Positions 1-11,313 of a DNA stretch of 64,000 bases are shown piece by piece. Origin of the DNA: Sphingobium trunci (GTDB taxonomy: Bacteria > Pseudomonadota > Alphaproteobacteria > Sphingomonadales > Sphingomonadaceae); NCBI RefSeq assembly GCF_022664535.1, contig NZ_JAKUJY010000002.1:124001-188000 (forward strand), written 5' to 3'. Position numbers and translations under genes: made by a program. The notes below the pieces were generated by a model. The model made no database searches. It worked only from the letters and a program-made list of their open reading frames with translations, and was not told where the DNA came from. The stretch's first letter is position 1; every line of letters starts with the position of its first letter.

Positions 1-96
1 TTCGTGCGTAAAAGCCCGGCCGTGGCGATCGGCGCCGCCGCTGTGGTCGGCTTCGTCCTGATGCGTCTTGCCAAAGGGTCCGACGACGAGGCTTGA
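1..96 (+). CDS. C-terminal end of a DUF883/ElaB-YqjD-like membrane-anchored protein (partial)
   Basis: Only the last 31 codons lie in the window; the gene begins upstream. The visible tail has one hydrophobic segment (AVAIGAAAVVGFVLMRL) and then a short charged end. That is the C-terminal membrane anchor typical of ElaB/YqjD-type proteins, small inner-membrane proteins linked to ribosome association and stationary phase in enterobacteria. The stop overlaps the TTG start of the next gene. The following genes look like YqjE and YqjK, which supports a YqjD-like assignment. With so little sequence the call rests mainly on the anchor and the gene order. Confidence 0.5.
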   Translation, partial: FVRKSPAVAIGAAAVVGFVLMRLAKGSDDEA

Positions 97-497
97 GCCC
101 GCCCCATGATGCAGTCCCGGTTGCGGGGGCGGAGGAAGTTTTGACGCAAGAGCCGATACAGACCGAGATGCCCGACGAGTCAGTCCGGGAGGTATTTTCG
201 CGTCTCTATGCCGATGGGCGCGCCTATGCCGAAGCGGAGGTCGAGCGGCAGAAGCTGCGCGCCGGCATCGTCGCGGCGGGCGTGCGCAATGCAGCGATCT
301 TCGCGGCTGTTGCCGTCGTGCTTCTGTTCGCCGCCCTGGTCGCGTGCCTGATCGGCGTCATCATTGCCCTGACGCCCGATCTGGGCGCAGGCTGGGCCAC
401 TGCGGCCGTCGCGGGCGGCAGCCTGGCCATCGCGCTGCTGCTGCTGCTGATCGCCAAAGGACAGATGAGCCAGATCAAAAGGGCCGTCAAATCATGA
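93..497 (+). CDS. YqjE-like phage-holin superfamily (DUF1469) membrane protein
   Basis: 134 residues from a TTG start that overlaps the upstream stop; an internal ATG at residue 26 is a plausible alternative. Residues about 28-60 are an amphipathic, charged cytoplasmic part. Two hydrophobic segments follow at about 67-93 and 101-121, then a short basic tail. This two-helix layout matches the putative Holin-X/YqjE family, whose members are integral membrane proteins of unknown molecular role and not proven holins. Its stop overlaps the start of the next gene by 4 bases, so the cluster is translationally coupled. Confidence 0.7.
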   Translation: MSPPHDAVPVAGAEEVLTQEPIQTEMPDESVREVFSRLYADGRAYAEAEVERQKLRAGIVAAGVRNAAIFAAVAVVLLFAALVACLIGVIIALTPDLGAGWATAAVAGGSLAIALLLLLIAKGQMSQIKRAVKS

Positions 498-817
498 GCC
501 AGGAAGAGGCCTATCGCGCGGCATCGACCCGGGCGGACGAGCGCAAGGCCGCCTTTCTGAACAGCGCGCAGGCGGCCAAGGCGCGGATCGCCCCGGCCCG
601 GCTGAAGCAGGATGCAAAGGACAAGGCGACGGAGACGCTGCTGGACGGCGCAGCCTATGCCGCCGCGAAAGTCCAGCAACGGCCGACCGCAACGGCGGCA
701 GCAACTGCCGCTTTGGGCCTTTATTTATTCCGACGGCCACTTGGGGCACTTTTCCGGCGGCTATATGTTCGGATCAACAACCGCAAAGAAGATACTTCGG
801 AGACTGACGATGGCTGA
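494..817 (+). CDS. YqjK-like small basic protein
   Basis: 107 residues from the ATG that overlaps the previous stop (ATGA). A longer open frame extends upstream, but it lies inside the preceding gene. The protein has a long Ala/Lys/Arg-rich helical N-terminal part (about 1-60), a short hydrophobic stretch at about 67-79, then a basic motif FRRPLGALFRRL and an acidic tail. Position after a YqjE-like gene and the R-R-P-L pattern suggest a YqjK-like component of a yqjDEK-type cluster. Function is not known. Its end overlaps the ATG of the next gene (810). Confidence 0.55.
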   Translation: MSQEEAYRAASTRADERKAAFLNSAQAAKARIAPARLKQDAKDKATETLLDGAAYAAAKVQQRPTATAAATAALGLYLFRRPLGALFRRLYVRINNRKEDTSETDDG

Positions 818-1418
818 TATCCGTGCCCAGATCACCCGCGCCCGCGAAGCGGCGAACGATATGGCGGAGACTGCGTCGGGCATGTTCCGCGACACGACGG
901 AGCGCGCTCGCGAAAGCGCCGGGGACATCATCCAGACCGGGCGTGAGCGGGCGGGCGATGTCCGTGACAAGGCCAGTGCCGCCTATGCCGATGCGCGTGA
1001 CCGATCGCAGCGCGTTGCCGCGCGCGCCAATGAGATTGTGCAGGAGCATCCGATCGCCGCCGTCGCGGGTGCCGTTGCGGCCGGAGCCGTGATCGCATGG
1101 ATGTTCCCGAAGAGCCGGAAGGTCATGAAAGCCCTGCCCGGTCTTGCCTCGACCGCTGGCGCAAAGGTGCTGGAAGCGGCGGCGGCCGCCCGAACGGCAG
1201 CCTCCGACAGCGCGGAAAATCTGAAGTCCACGGCCGGAGAAGCGCTGCACAGCGCAAGCGAAACCGCCAAGGAGGCCGCGTCATCGGCCAAGAGTGCAGC
1301 GGCTTCAGCCGATCTGGGCGGCAAGGCTTCGCGGCTGGCGGAAGATGCCGTCGCGATCGTTGCCGGCAAGATCGACGCGATCAGCGAAGCGCTGAAGGCG
1401 CGGTTGCCGAAAAGCTAA
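810..1418 (+). CDS. Ala-rich helical protein with one membrane segment, DUF883-like
   Basis: 202 residues. The start is the ATG at 810, 8 bases inside the end of the previous gene. Residues 1-78 form a charged helical region with Ala/Arg/Glu periodicity (apolipoprotein-like). Residues 81-98 are hydrophobic (PIAAVAGAVAAGAVIAWM). The remainder is again Ala/Lys/Ser-rich helix. This resembles DUF883/ElaB proteins with an added C-terminal helical half. It is probably membrane-attached and a late member of the envelope cluster beginning upstream of the window. No catalytic motif is visible. Low-complexity composition makes homology calls weak. Confidence 0.6.
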   Translation: MADIRAQITRAREAANDMAETASGMFRDTTERARESAGDIIQTGRERAGDVRDKASAAYADARDRSQRVAARANEIVQEHPIAAVAGAVAAGAVIAWMFPKSRKVMKALPGLASTAGAKVLEAAAAARTAASDSAENLKSTAGEALHSASETAKEAASSAKSAAASADLGGKASRLAEDAVAIVAGKIDAISEALKARLPKS

Positions 1419-1455
1419 TCGCTTCGTCGCCAAAAGCACCCGGACAGGCCAGGCC

Positions 1456-1473
1456 ACGCCCTTCCAAGGGCGT
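1456..1473 (+). terminator. Short inverted repeat after the yqj-like cluster, possible weak terminator
   Basis: ACGCCCTT (1456-1463) and AAGGGCGT (1466-1473) are perfect complements separated by CC. A hairpin would need to open a few pairs for its loop, and there is no following T-tract, so this is not a canonical intrinsic terminator. It sits between the end of the cluster at 1418 and the DUF4170 gene at 1524. Confidence 0.3.
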
Positions 1474-1523
1474 TGCAGCGCTGCTAATGTGATCGTTCAC
1501 CGAACAGGAGAACATAATATACC

Positions 1524-1745
1524 ATGAGCAAGCTGCACCTTGTAATGGGTGGTCGCGTCACCAATCCTCAGACGCTTGATTTTGAAGACCTGAACTCCAT
1601 CGACATCGTCGGCGTGTTCCCGGATTATGCGTCGGCGGAAAATGCCTGGCGCGGCGCGGCGCAGCGGACGGTCGACGATGCCGAGATGCGCTATGTGATC
1701 GTGCATCTGCACCGGCTGCTGGAACCCGACCTGCCGTCGGCCTGA
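1524..1745 (+). CDS. DUF4170 domain protein
   Basis: 73 residues, a complete small protein. The sequence begins MSKLHLVMGGRV and contains the VGVFPDYASAENAWRGAAQRTVDDAEMRY region (residues about 30-57) characteristic of the DUF4170 family found almost only in alphaproteobacteria. Function is unknown. An AGGAG lies upstream but 13 bases from the ATG, so initiation may be weak. It is convergent with the rhomboid gene, with only 20 bases between the two stops. No signal peptide or membrane segment is present. Confidence 0.75.
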   Translation: MSKLHLVMGGRVTNPQTLDFEDLNSIDIVGVFPDYASAENAWRGAAQRTVDDAEMRYVIVHLHRLLEPDLPSA

Positions 1746-1765
1746 ACTCTCAGGAAAGGGGCTGG

Positions 1766-2419
1766 TCAGGAAAGCGGCTGGGGCCGCTTGCGGAAGCGCC
1801 AGCGAAGCAGCGGACGCGTCAACGCCAGCCCCACCAGAAAGCCGCCGATATGCGCGGCGATCGCGATCTGGCCCAGATCGCCAAATCCTCCGGCAAGGCC
1901 GATCATCAACTGGATCGCGATCCAGCTTGCCGCCAGCCACAGCGCCCGCACCAGATTGGCCGAAAACGGCCCGATCCGCCGGACATTCTGCTGGCTGTAA
2001 AGCAGCGCATAGGTCGCGATGATGGCGGAAATAGCGCCGCTCGCCCCGACCATGGGGTTGGTCGAATGCGGATCGACCGCCCATTGCAATGCCGTGGCGC
2101 CATAGGCGCCCGCAATGTAGAGGACGAGCGTCGCCCCCTTGTCCAGCACATGCTCGACCTGCCGTCCGCAGAAGACGAACATGAACAGGTTGAACGCGAT
2201 GTGCAGCCAGTTGGCGTGAACGAGCGTGCAACTGATCGGGGTCAGCCAGACCGGCACCGCCGCCATACCGGCGAGCAGCGCCCCATCCTCCACGCGCGCA
2301 GGGATGAAACCGGCCATGATGGCAGCATTGTCGACCTGCCCCGTCAGATACAGCAACAGGAAGGCGGCGAAAGTGATCGCCGCGATCCCGTTTGTCATGC
2401 GACCGGCTGGCAGTCTCAC
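1766..2419 (-). CDS. Rhomboid family intramembrane serine protease
   Basis: 217 residues, with about six hydrophobic segments. The catalytic pair is visible: GASG with Ser127 on TM4 and His190 (AAHIGG) on TM6; Asn77 in HIAFN fits the oxyanion position. Rhomboids cleave membrane proteins within or near their transmembrane helices. I chose the GTG at 2419, which keeps the R-x-P-x-G-R-x-T-N N-terminus I recall from sphingomonad homologues; an ATG at 2398 is the alternative. It starts 5 bases after the greA stop, so it is probably the last gene of the car-greA transcript. Substrate unknown. Confidence 0.85.
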   Translation of the reverse strand: MRLPAGRMTNGIAAITFAAFLLLYLTGQVDNAAIMAGFIPARVEDGALLAGMAAVPVWLTPISCTLVHANWLHIAFNLFMFVFCGRQVEHVLDKGATLVLYIAGAYGATALQWAVDPHSTNPMVGASGAISAIIATYALLYSQQNVRRIGPFSANLVRALWLAASWIAIQLMIGLAGGFGDLGQIAIAAHIGGFLVGLALTRPLLRWRFRKRPQPLS

Positions 2420-2424
2420 GTTGG

Positions 2425-2901
2425 TCAGATGAAATCGATCTTGTCGATCAGGTAGAATTTGTCGCCCGACGGGACCGACACTTCGACCTCTTCGCCGATC
2501 TGACGGCCGATCAGCGCGCGGCCGATCGGGCTGTTATAGCTGATCATGCCGGCCTTGGCGTCCGCCTCGGCCTGACCCACGATCTGATATTTCACCGGCT
2601 TGTCGTCTTCATCGAGCAAGGTGACGGTCGCGCCGAACACCACCTTGTCGCCCGACAGCGTGGTGGGATCGATGATCTGGGCACGCGACAGCTTGTCCTC
2701 CAGGTCGGCGATCGTCGCCTCGACCTGACCCTGGCGTTCCTTGGCGGCATGATATTCGGCATTTTCCGACAGGTCACCATGCGCACGCGCTTCTTCGATG
2801 GCGTCCACGATCAAGGGCCGCTCGGCCTTCAATTCGCGGAGCTGCGCATTGAGCTTGTCATAGCCCATTTGCAGCATCGGCATCTTTTCGACGGTCGCCA
2901 T
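2425..2901 (-). CDS. greA: Transcription elongation factor GreA
   Basis: 158 residues, the normal GreA length. An N-terminal coiled coil (about residues 12-75, with acidic tip residues [15 protein letters not shown]) inserts into the RNA polymerase secondary channel to stimulate cleavage of backtracked RNA. A C-terminal FKBP-like domain ends with the conserved [18 protein letters not shown] stretch. The open frame extends further upstream, but ATG 2901 ([10 protein letters not shown]) matches the usual N-terminus. It lies 81 bases after carB on the same strand and directly before the rhomboid gene. Confidence 0.95.
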   Translation of the reverse strand: MATVEKMPMLQMGYDKLNAQLRELKAERPLIVDAIEEARAHGDLSENAEYHAAKERQGQVEATIADLEDKLSRAQIIDPTTLSGDKVVFGATVTLLDEDDKPVKYQIVGQAEADAKAGMISYNSPIGRALIGRQIGEEVEVSVPSGDKFYLIDKIDFI

Positions 2902-2982
2902 TATTGCAAATCCTTCGTCAAAACTTCCCTTTGGCGGCCCCCGCCATGGGGCCACCCGCAGCATGCTTCCTTGTGCAGGGGA

Positions 2983-6317
<3,335 letters not shown>

Positions 6318-6318
<1 letters not shown>

Positions 6319-6776
6319 TATTCCGCGAGTTCCCTAATCAAAACACTCCAATCTTCATCGGTGATGTCCGATGTCTGGAATGCAAAGTCCGCTCGGACCC
6401 TAAATACGTTGTTGAAAGCTGGCGAAGGATCGCTCGAAAAAGAAGGAAGGCGCTGCTTCGCTTCATCTATCGTGATGCGTCGATGGGGTGTCCCCAAAGG
6501 TCGAAATTTAAATGGCAGCACCCAGCGTTCAGGCCAGACGTGGGATATTATAGCATCCTCATCAACGCTTGAAGTCACCACAAAAGGGACCGTTAGCGTT
6601 TTATCTGCGCTGCAATAAAGGATGCCCAATGCGCCAACCGGCATCTTACGCGCCTTGGTAATCCGCCCTTTTTCTTGAGGGCTTCCAGCTTCCATGGGAG
6701 ACACCGCCCACCTTTGAGCGCCCATACCGGCCCAAATATTGGTCAATGTGTTAGATGCAAAGACATATATTTTCAA
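6318..6776 (-). CDS. Unknown protein, possible PUA-like/EVE-type fold, inserted between carA and carB
   Basis: 152 residues from a TTG that overlaps the upstream stop (TTGA); the frame stays open upstream but inside the previous gene. The N-terminus [16 protein letters not shown], the centre [15 protein letters not shown] and the later [16 protein letters not shown] recall EVE/PUA-like domains, which bind modified bases or nucleotides. This is recall, not a search. The gene is visibly lower in GC than its neighbours: by hand count 6541-6600 is 27/60 GC against 38/60 for 6061-6120 in carB, suggesting later acquisition. Its stop overlaps the carB start. A role in carbamoyl phosphate metabolism is not implied. 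Confidence 0.5.
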
Positions 6777-7141
6777 TGCACGCCCCCCGTCCGGGCCTCG
6801 CAACCCCAGCCGTCATATTCGACGCCGCAGAGGATTTCGATCTGGAGGCATTTCTTCGTCAGGGCGCGGATCGACTGTTCATCGACCGACTGCTCGCATT
6901 CGAGGAACAAGAACAGGTCGCCATCCTCATCCTCTTCGCGGTCCAGTTCCACGAAGCCGAACTGGCTGGCGATGGTCAGAACGCGCTCAAAATCCTTCTC
7001 ACTGCCCTTGAAGCTGACGTCTACAGGGCGGGCAATGCGCGCCACGTCGCCATTCGCCGCGAGATTGGCGAGGACGGCCTTGTCCGCCTCCCACTCCTGC
7101 GCAAAGCGGGTTTCGTCAACCGGAGGCAGGTTGAGGTTCAT
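6773..7141 (-). CDS. RraB-like regulator of ribonuclease E activity
   Basis: 122 residues. Features are an N-terminal DETRFAQEWEADKAVLANLAANGD, a central PVDVSFKGSEKDFERVL, and an acidic LDREEDEDGDLFLFLECEQSVD segment. This layout fits the RraB family (ribonuclease E inhibitor B; a small alpha/beta protein with an acidic region), which in E. coli binds RNase E and changes its RNA-cleavage profile. The ATG overlaps the carA stop (ATGA) and its own stop overlaps the next TTG start, so it is co-translated with the car genes. That is an unexpected place for an RNase E regulator. Confidence 0.7.
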   Translation of the reverse strand: MNLNLPPVDETRFAQEWEADKAVLANLAANGDVARIARPVDVSFKGSEKDFERVLTIASQFGFVELDREEDEDGDLFLFLECEQSVDEQSIRALTKKCLQIEILCGVEYDGWGCEARTGGVH

Positions 7142-8301
7142 TTCAACCCCTCGACGAAGCGCTGGAACAGGTAGAAGCTGTCCTGCGGGCCGGGCGAGGC
7201 TTCGGGGTGGTATTGGACCGAAAAGGCCTTTTTATCCGTCAGTTCGATGCCGCAATTGCTGCCGTCGAAGAGCGACACATGGGTCGGCTTCACATTGGCG
7301 GGGAGCGTGTCGGCGTCGACCGCAAAGCCGTGGTTCATCGAAGTGATCTCGACCAGGCCGTCGGACAGGCGCTTGACCGGGTGGTTGGCGCCGCGATGGC
7401 CCTGGTGCATCTTGATCGTCTTCGCGCCAGCGGCGAGCGCCAGCATCTGGTGGCCGAGGCAAATGCCGAAGACGGGCTTGTCGGCTTCCAGCACCTTTTT
7501 GATCACGGGCACGGCATATTCGCCGGTCGCGGCCGGATCGCCCGGGCCGTTGGAGAGGAACACGCCGTCGGGATTATGCTCCATCACCTGCTCATAGCTG
7601 GCGGTGGCGGGCAGCACGGTGACGCGGGCGCCCGCCTTCACCAGATTGCGGAAGATGTTGTTCTTCGCGCCATAATCGAGCGCCACGACATGGGGGCGTT
7701 CCTCGCCAGCCTCATCAAGACCATAGCCGAAGCCCAGCTTCCACACGCCGTCCTTCCAGAGGCGGCTTTCCCTGGCGCTGACTTCGATGGCAAGGTCCAT
7801 GCCTTCCAGGCCAGGCCAGGCCGCAGCCTTGGCAGCCAGTGCTTCGAGGTCGAACCTGCCTTCGGGATCGTGCGCGATCACGACGTTGGGGGCGCCCTTC
7901 AGCCGGATCATGCGGGTGAGCGCGCGGGTGTCGACACCGGCAAGGCCGATCCGGCCCTTCTCCTTCATCCACTGGTCGAAGGGTTCGACATTGCGGAAAT
8001 TGCTGGGTTCGGTGACGTCCTGGCGCACGACGCAGCCGAGCGCATGGGGGGCATCCGCCTCCACATCATCCAGATTGGTGCCGACATTGCCGATATGCGG
8101 GAAGGTGAAGGTGACGATCTGGCCCGCATAGCTGGGATCGGTCATCACTTCCTGATAGCCGGTCATCGCCGTGTTGAAGCAGAGTTCCCCCACCGCATCG
8201 CCCGTCGCGCCGAAACCGCGCCCGAAAACCGCGGAGCCATCGGCGAAAACCAATACCCCTGTCGCTCCTTTGGGCACAATGAGGGTCTTGGCGTCAGCCA
8301 T
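7138..8301 (-). CDS. carA: Carbamoyl-phosphate synthase small (glutaminase) chain
   Basis: 387 residues from ATG 8301 (MADAKTLIVPKGATG); the longer frame upstream has no typical CarA sequence. An N-terminal CPSase small-chain domain (about 1-150; CFNTAMTGYQEVMTDPSY) is followed by a class I glutamine amidotransferase domain. The nucleophile Cys lies in FGICLGHQ and the His/Glu pair in YHPEASPGP. It hydrolyses glutamine and passes ammonia to CarB. It is the first gene of a minus-strand operon, and it is divergent from yqeY across about 150 bases that should hold both promoters. Confidence 0.97.
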   Translation of the reverse strand: MADAKTLIVPKGATGVLVFADGSAVFGRGFGATGDAVGELCFNTAMTGYQEVMTDPSYAGQIVTFTFPHIGNVGTNLDDVEADAPHALGCVVRQDVTEPSNFRNVEPFDQWMKEKGRIGLAGVDTRALTRMIRLKGAPNVVIAHDPEGRFDLEALAAKAAAWPGLEGMDLAIEVSARESRLWKDGVWKLGFGYGLDEAGEERPHVVALDYGAKNNIFRNLVKAGARVTVLPATASYEQVMEHNPDGVFLSNGPGDPAATGEYAVPVIKKVLEADKPVFGICLGHQMLALAAGAKTIKMHQGHRGANHPVKRLSDGLVEITSMNHGFAVDADTLPANVKPTHVSLFDGSNCGIELTDKKAFSVQYHPEASPGPQDSFYLFQRFVEGLK

Positions 8302-8455
8302 GGTCTTTTGGTCCTTTATGCTTTTTGCGGGAACCCGTCTGGAGCGGGTTAAACGGCCGGTCACCTATGCGGGTGAGGCCCTGCGGTCAACTCCTGTTAA
8401 AAATCTCTTTTGGCGTTATATCTGTACCTTTCCGGAAGAGACAGGATTCATTCGC

Positions 8456-8908
8456 ATGATTCGCGACGCCATCAAAAGTGCCCAGATCGCAGCCATGAAG
8501 GCGAGGGAAAAGGACCGGCTGGCCGCCGTGCGGCTGATCCTCGCGAAGCTGAAGGACCGCGATATCGAACTGCGCACGGCGTCCAACGTGCCGGACGACG
8601 ACATGGTGGTGGTCGAAGTGCTCCAGAAGATGGCGAAGCAGCGGCGCGAATCCATCGAGATGTTCAAGAATGGCGGACGCGATGAACTGGCGGCGAAGGA
8701 GCAGGCCGAACTGGACGTGATCGACGGCTTCCTGCCGCAGCAACTGAGCGAGGACGAGACAAGGGCCGCGATCGAAGGGATCAAGGCCGAGATCGGCGCC
8801 GCGAGCGTCAAGGATATGGGCAAGGTCATGGCGGTGCTGAAGGAACGGCATGGCTCGGTGATCGACATGAGCAAGGCCAGCGGACTGGTGAAGGCGGCCC
8901 TTTCCTGA
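8456..8908 (+). CDS. GatB/YqeY domain protein
   Basis: 150 residues from ATG 8456 (MIRDAIKSAQIAAMKAREKDRL); the upstream extension of the frame lies in the divergent promoter region. The whole length is the YqeY domain: a helical N-terminal half (LRLILAKLKDRDIE type) and a C-terminal domain with VIDGFLPQQLSEDE and MGKVMAVLKERHGSVIDMSKAS. It is related to the tail of the GatB amidotransferase subunit and thought to interact with tRNA, though its cellular role is unclear. It lies upstream of dnaG-rpoD, a common alphaproteobacterial order. Confidence 0.9.
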   Translation: MIRDAIKSAQIAAMKAREKDRLAAVRLILAKLKDRDIELRTASNVPDDDMVVVEVLQKMAKQRRESIEMFKNGGRDELAAKEQAELDVIDGFLPQQLSEDETRAAIEGIKAEIGAASVKDMGKVMAVLKERHGSVIDMSKASGLVKAALS

Positions 8909-8924
8909 GATTGCGTTGATGAAG

Positions 8925-8946
8925 CCCCTCCCGCTTGTGGGAGGGG
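8925..8946. repeat. GC-rich palindromic intergenic repeat, copy 1
   Basis: CCCCTCCC (8925-8932) pairs with GGGAGGGG (8939-8946) around a GCTTGT loop region. Related hairpins occur at 9334-9353, 26545-26560 and 55585-55605. It is directly followed by TCGGGGTGGG. Elements of the type CCTCCC-GC-TT-GC-GGGAGG are common between genes in sphingomonads. Here it lies between yqeY and the DUF559 gene and could act as a mild terminator or mRNA end structure. Confidence 0.7.
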
Positions 8947-8958
8947 TCGGGGTGGGTG

Positions 8959-9360
8959 ATGGCGTTACGCATCAATGCAAAGCTCGGCCAACATGCGCGC
9001 ACCATGCGCCATGAACCCACGGATCATGAAAGGCGCCTGTGGGCGCATTTGCGCGCGTCCCAGCTCGATGGGTCCAAGTTTCGCCGCCAGCCAGCGGTCG
9101 AGCCCTATATTTCCGACTTCCTCCGCCAACTCATTGGGCTGATCATGGAGGTTGACGACGACCGGCCCCTTCCCGAGCGGAACCGGCCACGTGATTTTGA
9201 TTTGGCCCACCTCGGTTACAGCGTTCTGCGTTTTGCAAATGCCGCTATCCGTGACAATCTTGATGGCGTGCTGACAACGATCCTCGCCATGGCTCGGTCC
9301 CTGCCGGAGAGGCGGAGGATCACCCAGCCCAATCCCTCCCCTCAAAGGGAGGGGCTTTAA
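8959..9360 (+). CDS. Reduced DUF559 (restriction-endonuclease-fold) protein
   Basis: 133 residues from ATG 8959. The N-terminal part (RTMRHEPTDHERRLWAHLR, then LDGSKFRRQPAVEPYISDF) is typical of DUF559, a Vsr/endonuclease-like fold. Family members normally continue with a Cys-containing strand and an L-x-E-x-DGGQH-like catalytic segment. Here that part reads LIGLIMEVDDDRPLPE and the family's His is missing, while the later GYSVLRFANAAI and DNLDGVL are kept. The last residues (PNPSPQREGL) are encoded by a dispersed palindromic repeat. It is probably expressed but catalytically altered, or an early-decay copy. Confidence 0.7.
   Translation: MALRINAKLGQHARTMRHEPTDHERRLWAHLRASQLDGSKFRRQPAVEPYISDFLRQLIGLIMEVDDDRPLPERNRPRDFDLAHLGYSVLRFANAAIRDNLDGVLTTILAMARSLPERRRITQPNPSPQREGL
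9334..9353. repeat. GC-rich palindromic repeat, copy 2, inside the end of a coding region
   Basis: CCCTCCC (9334-9340) pairs with GGGAGGG (9347-9353) around a CTCAAA loop, and a CTTTAAGG follows. It encodes the last residues of the DUF559 protein and ends 11 bases before the dnaG start. The repeat therefore appears to have supplied the C-terminus of that gene. Confidence 0.65.
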
Positions 9361-9364
9361 GGGC

Positions 9365-11272
9365 ATGAGCCTCTCCCCCGCCTTTCTCGATGAGTTGCGT
9401 GCGCGGACTTCGCTCTCCACCCTGATCGGGCGGACGGTGAAGGTGCAGAAGGCCGGGCGCGAATATAAGGCCTGCTGCCCCTTTCATAACGAGAAGACGC
9501 CCAGCTTCACCATCAACGACGAAAAGGGCTTTTACCATTGTTTCGGCTGCGGCGCGCATGGGGACGCGATCCGCTGGATGACCGATCAGCGCGGCCTGCC
9601 CTTCATGGAGGCGGTCAAGGAGCTGGCGCAGGCGGCGGGCATGGACGTCCCGGCCCCCGATCCCCGCGCGGCCAAAAGGCAGGAGCAGGCCAGGGGGCTG
9701 CACGACGCCATGACGGCGGCGCAGGGCTTTTTCGAGGAACAGCTTGGCGCAATCGAGGGCGCGGAGGCGCGGGCCTATCTCCAGCGACGCGGGATCAGCG
9801 CGTCGACCGCCAGGATGTTCGGCTTCGGCTTTTCTCCCGATGGCCGCGGGCGGCTCAAGGCCGCGCTCAACGATTTTGGCGATCCTCTGCTCATCGAGGC
9901 CGGACTGCTGATCGATCCCGATGGCGCCGAGCCGGATGGCGGCAAAACCAGGAAACGCGACAGCTATGATCGTTTCCGCGGACGGTTGATGCTGCCGATC
10001 CGGGACATCAGGGGGCGCGTAATCGCCTTTGGCGGCCGCATTCTGGGCGCGGGAGAGCCCAAATATCTCAATTCCCCCGACACGCCGCTCTTCGACAAGG
10101 GGCGAACGCTCTACAATATCGATCGGGCGTCCCCTGCCAGCCGTCAGGCCGGGCGCGTCATCGTGGTCGAAGGCTATATGGACGTCATCGCCCTGGCACA
10201 GGCCGGTTTCGGCGAGGCTGTCGCGCCGCTCGGCACCGCATTGACCGAGCATCAGATCGAGCGGCTGTGGAAGATGAGTGATGTGCCGATCCTCTGTTTC
10301 GATGGCGACTCGGCAGGACAGAAGGCGGCGATTCGGGCGGCGACGCGCGCTCTCCCCCTGCTGCGTCCGGGAATGAGCCTTGCCTTTGCGACGCTGCCGG
10401 GGGGACAGGACCCGGACGACCTGATCCGCGCGGAAGGACCGGCAGCGATGGAAGCGGTGCTGGGCGCGGCCGAACCGCTGGTCGAGCGGCTCTGGAAATA
10501 TGAGCAGGCAGCCGCCCCGCTGGAAACGCCGGAACAGAAAGCAGCGCTCAAACAACGGCTTTCGGCCATCACCGACGCGATCGCCCATCCCGATGTGCGG
10601 GCGCATTATGTCCATGCTTTTCGCGAGCGTTATGAAGCGCTGTTCTTCGCACGCCCGGCTTTCGGGGGACAGGCCCGGCCGCAACGGGGTGGCAGCGGAG
10701 CGCGGTCGGGCTGGCAGAGGGACAGGAAGGGCAATTGGAAGCCCCCTGTCCCGCCCGCCGGAAGCGAGGCGCGGGCGATCGGCGCCAGCGGCATGGAACA
10801 AAGGCTGCTCAGGGCTATTTTGGCCAGTCTGCTGCGGCATCCCGAACAGATCGCACTGCATCGGGAAATGCTTTCCGGACTGCGAATCGGCGACGCGGCG
10901 CTCGCCGAACTGCTGAACGCGATGATCGCGGCGTCATTCGGCAAAGAAACAGTTGAAACAGGTGGCCTCCTTACCATATTGGGGCAAGGTGAAGTGTATA
11001 ATATGGCGAAGGGGATGCTTCGGGCCGACACGTTCACATTCACCCCCCACAGGATGAAAGCCGACGCCGATCGCGTGAAGCGCGATCTGGACGAGGCGAT
11101 TCGGGTGATGGCGCAAGGACCGGAGCTGGAGGCTGCATTGGCGGAAGCCACCCGGCGGGCGAGAGAAGACCTCAACGAGGACAGCTTTGCCGAACAGCAA
11201 AGGGTCCGGCAGTTGAAGCTGGATCATGATCGCCGCCTGGCGGAACTGGCGCAGTCCGAAGATATTATATGA
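9365..11272 (+). CDS. dnaG: DNA primase
   Basis: 635 residues. It synthesises RNA primers at the replication fork with the DnaB helicase. The N-terminal CHC2 zinc-binding domain shows Cys38, His41, Cys59 and Cys62 (CPFHNEKTPSF ... FHCFGCG type). A catalytic core follows, with the TOPRIM domain at about residues 260-345 (VVEGYMDVIAL; CFDGDSAGQKAA). The C-terminal about 170 residues form the less conserved helicase-binding region. The start is 4 bases after the previous stop, with AAGGG just upstream. It is followed after 41 bases by rpoD, the classic macromolecular-synthesis arrangement. Confidence 0.97.
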   Translation: MSLSPAFLDELRARTSLSTLIGRTVKVQKAGREYKACCPFHNEKTPSFTINDEKGFYHCFGCGAHGDAIRWMTDQRGLPFMEAVKELAQAAGMDVPAPDPRAAKRQEQARGLHDAMTAAQGFFEEQLGAIEGAEARAYLQRRGISASTARMFGFGFSPDGRGRLKAALNDFGDPLLIEAGLLIDPDGAEPDGGKTRKRDSYDRFRGRLMLPIRDIRGRVIAFGGRILGAGEPKYLNSPDTPLFDKGRTLYNIDRASPASRQAGRVIVVEGYMDVIALAQAGFGEAVAPLGTALTEHQIERLWKMSDVPILCFDGDSAGQKAAIRAATRALPLLRPGMSLAFATLPGGQDPDDLIRAEGPAAMEAVLGAAEPLVERLWKYEQAAAPLETPEQKAALKQRLSAITDAIAHPDVRAHYVHAFRERYEALFFARPAFGGQARPQRGGSGARSGWQRDRKGNWKPPVPPAGSEARAIGASGMEQRLLRAILASLLRHPEQIALHREMLSGLRIGDAALAELLNAMIAASFGKETVETGGLLTILGQGEVYNMAKGMLRADTFTFTPHRMKADADRVKRDLDEAIRVMAQGPELEAALAEATRRAREDLNEDSFAEQQRVRQLKLDHDRRLAELAQSEDII

Positions 11273-11313
11273 TTGGATCGATCCCACCGGATCGGCGGAG
11301 TTAAGGCGAATAA

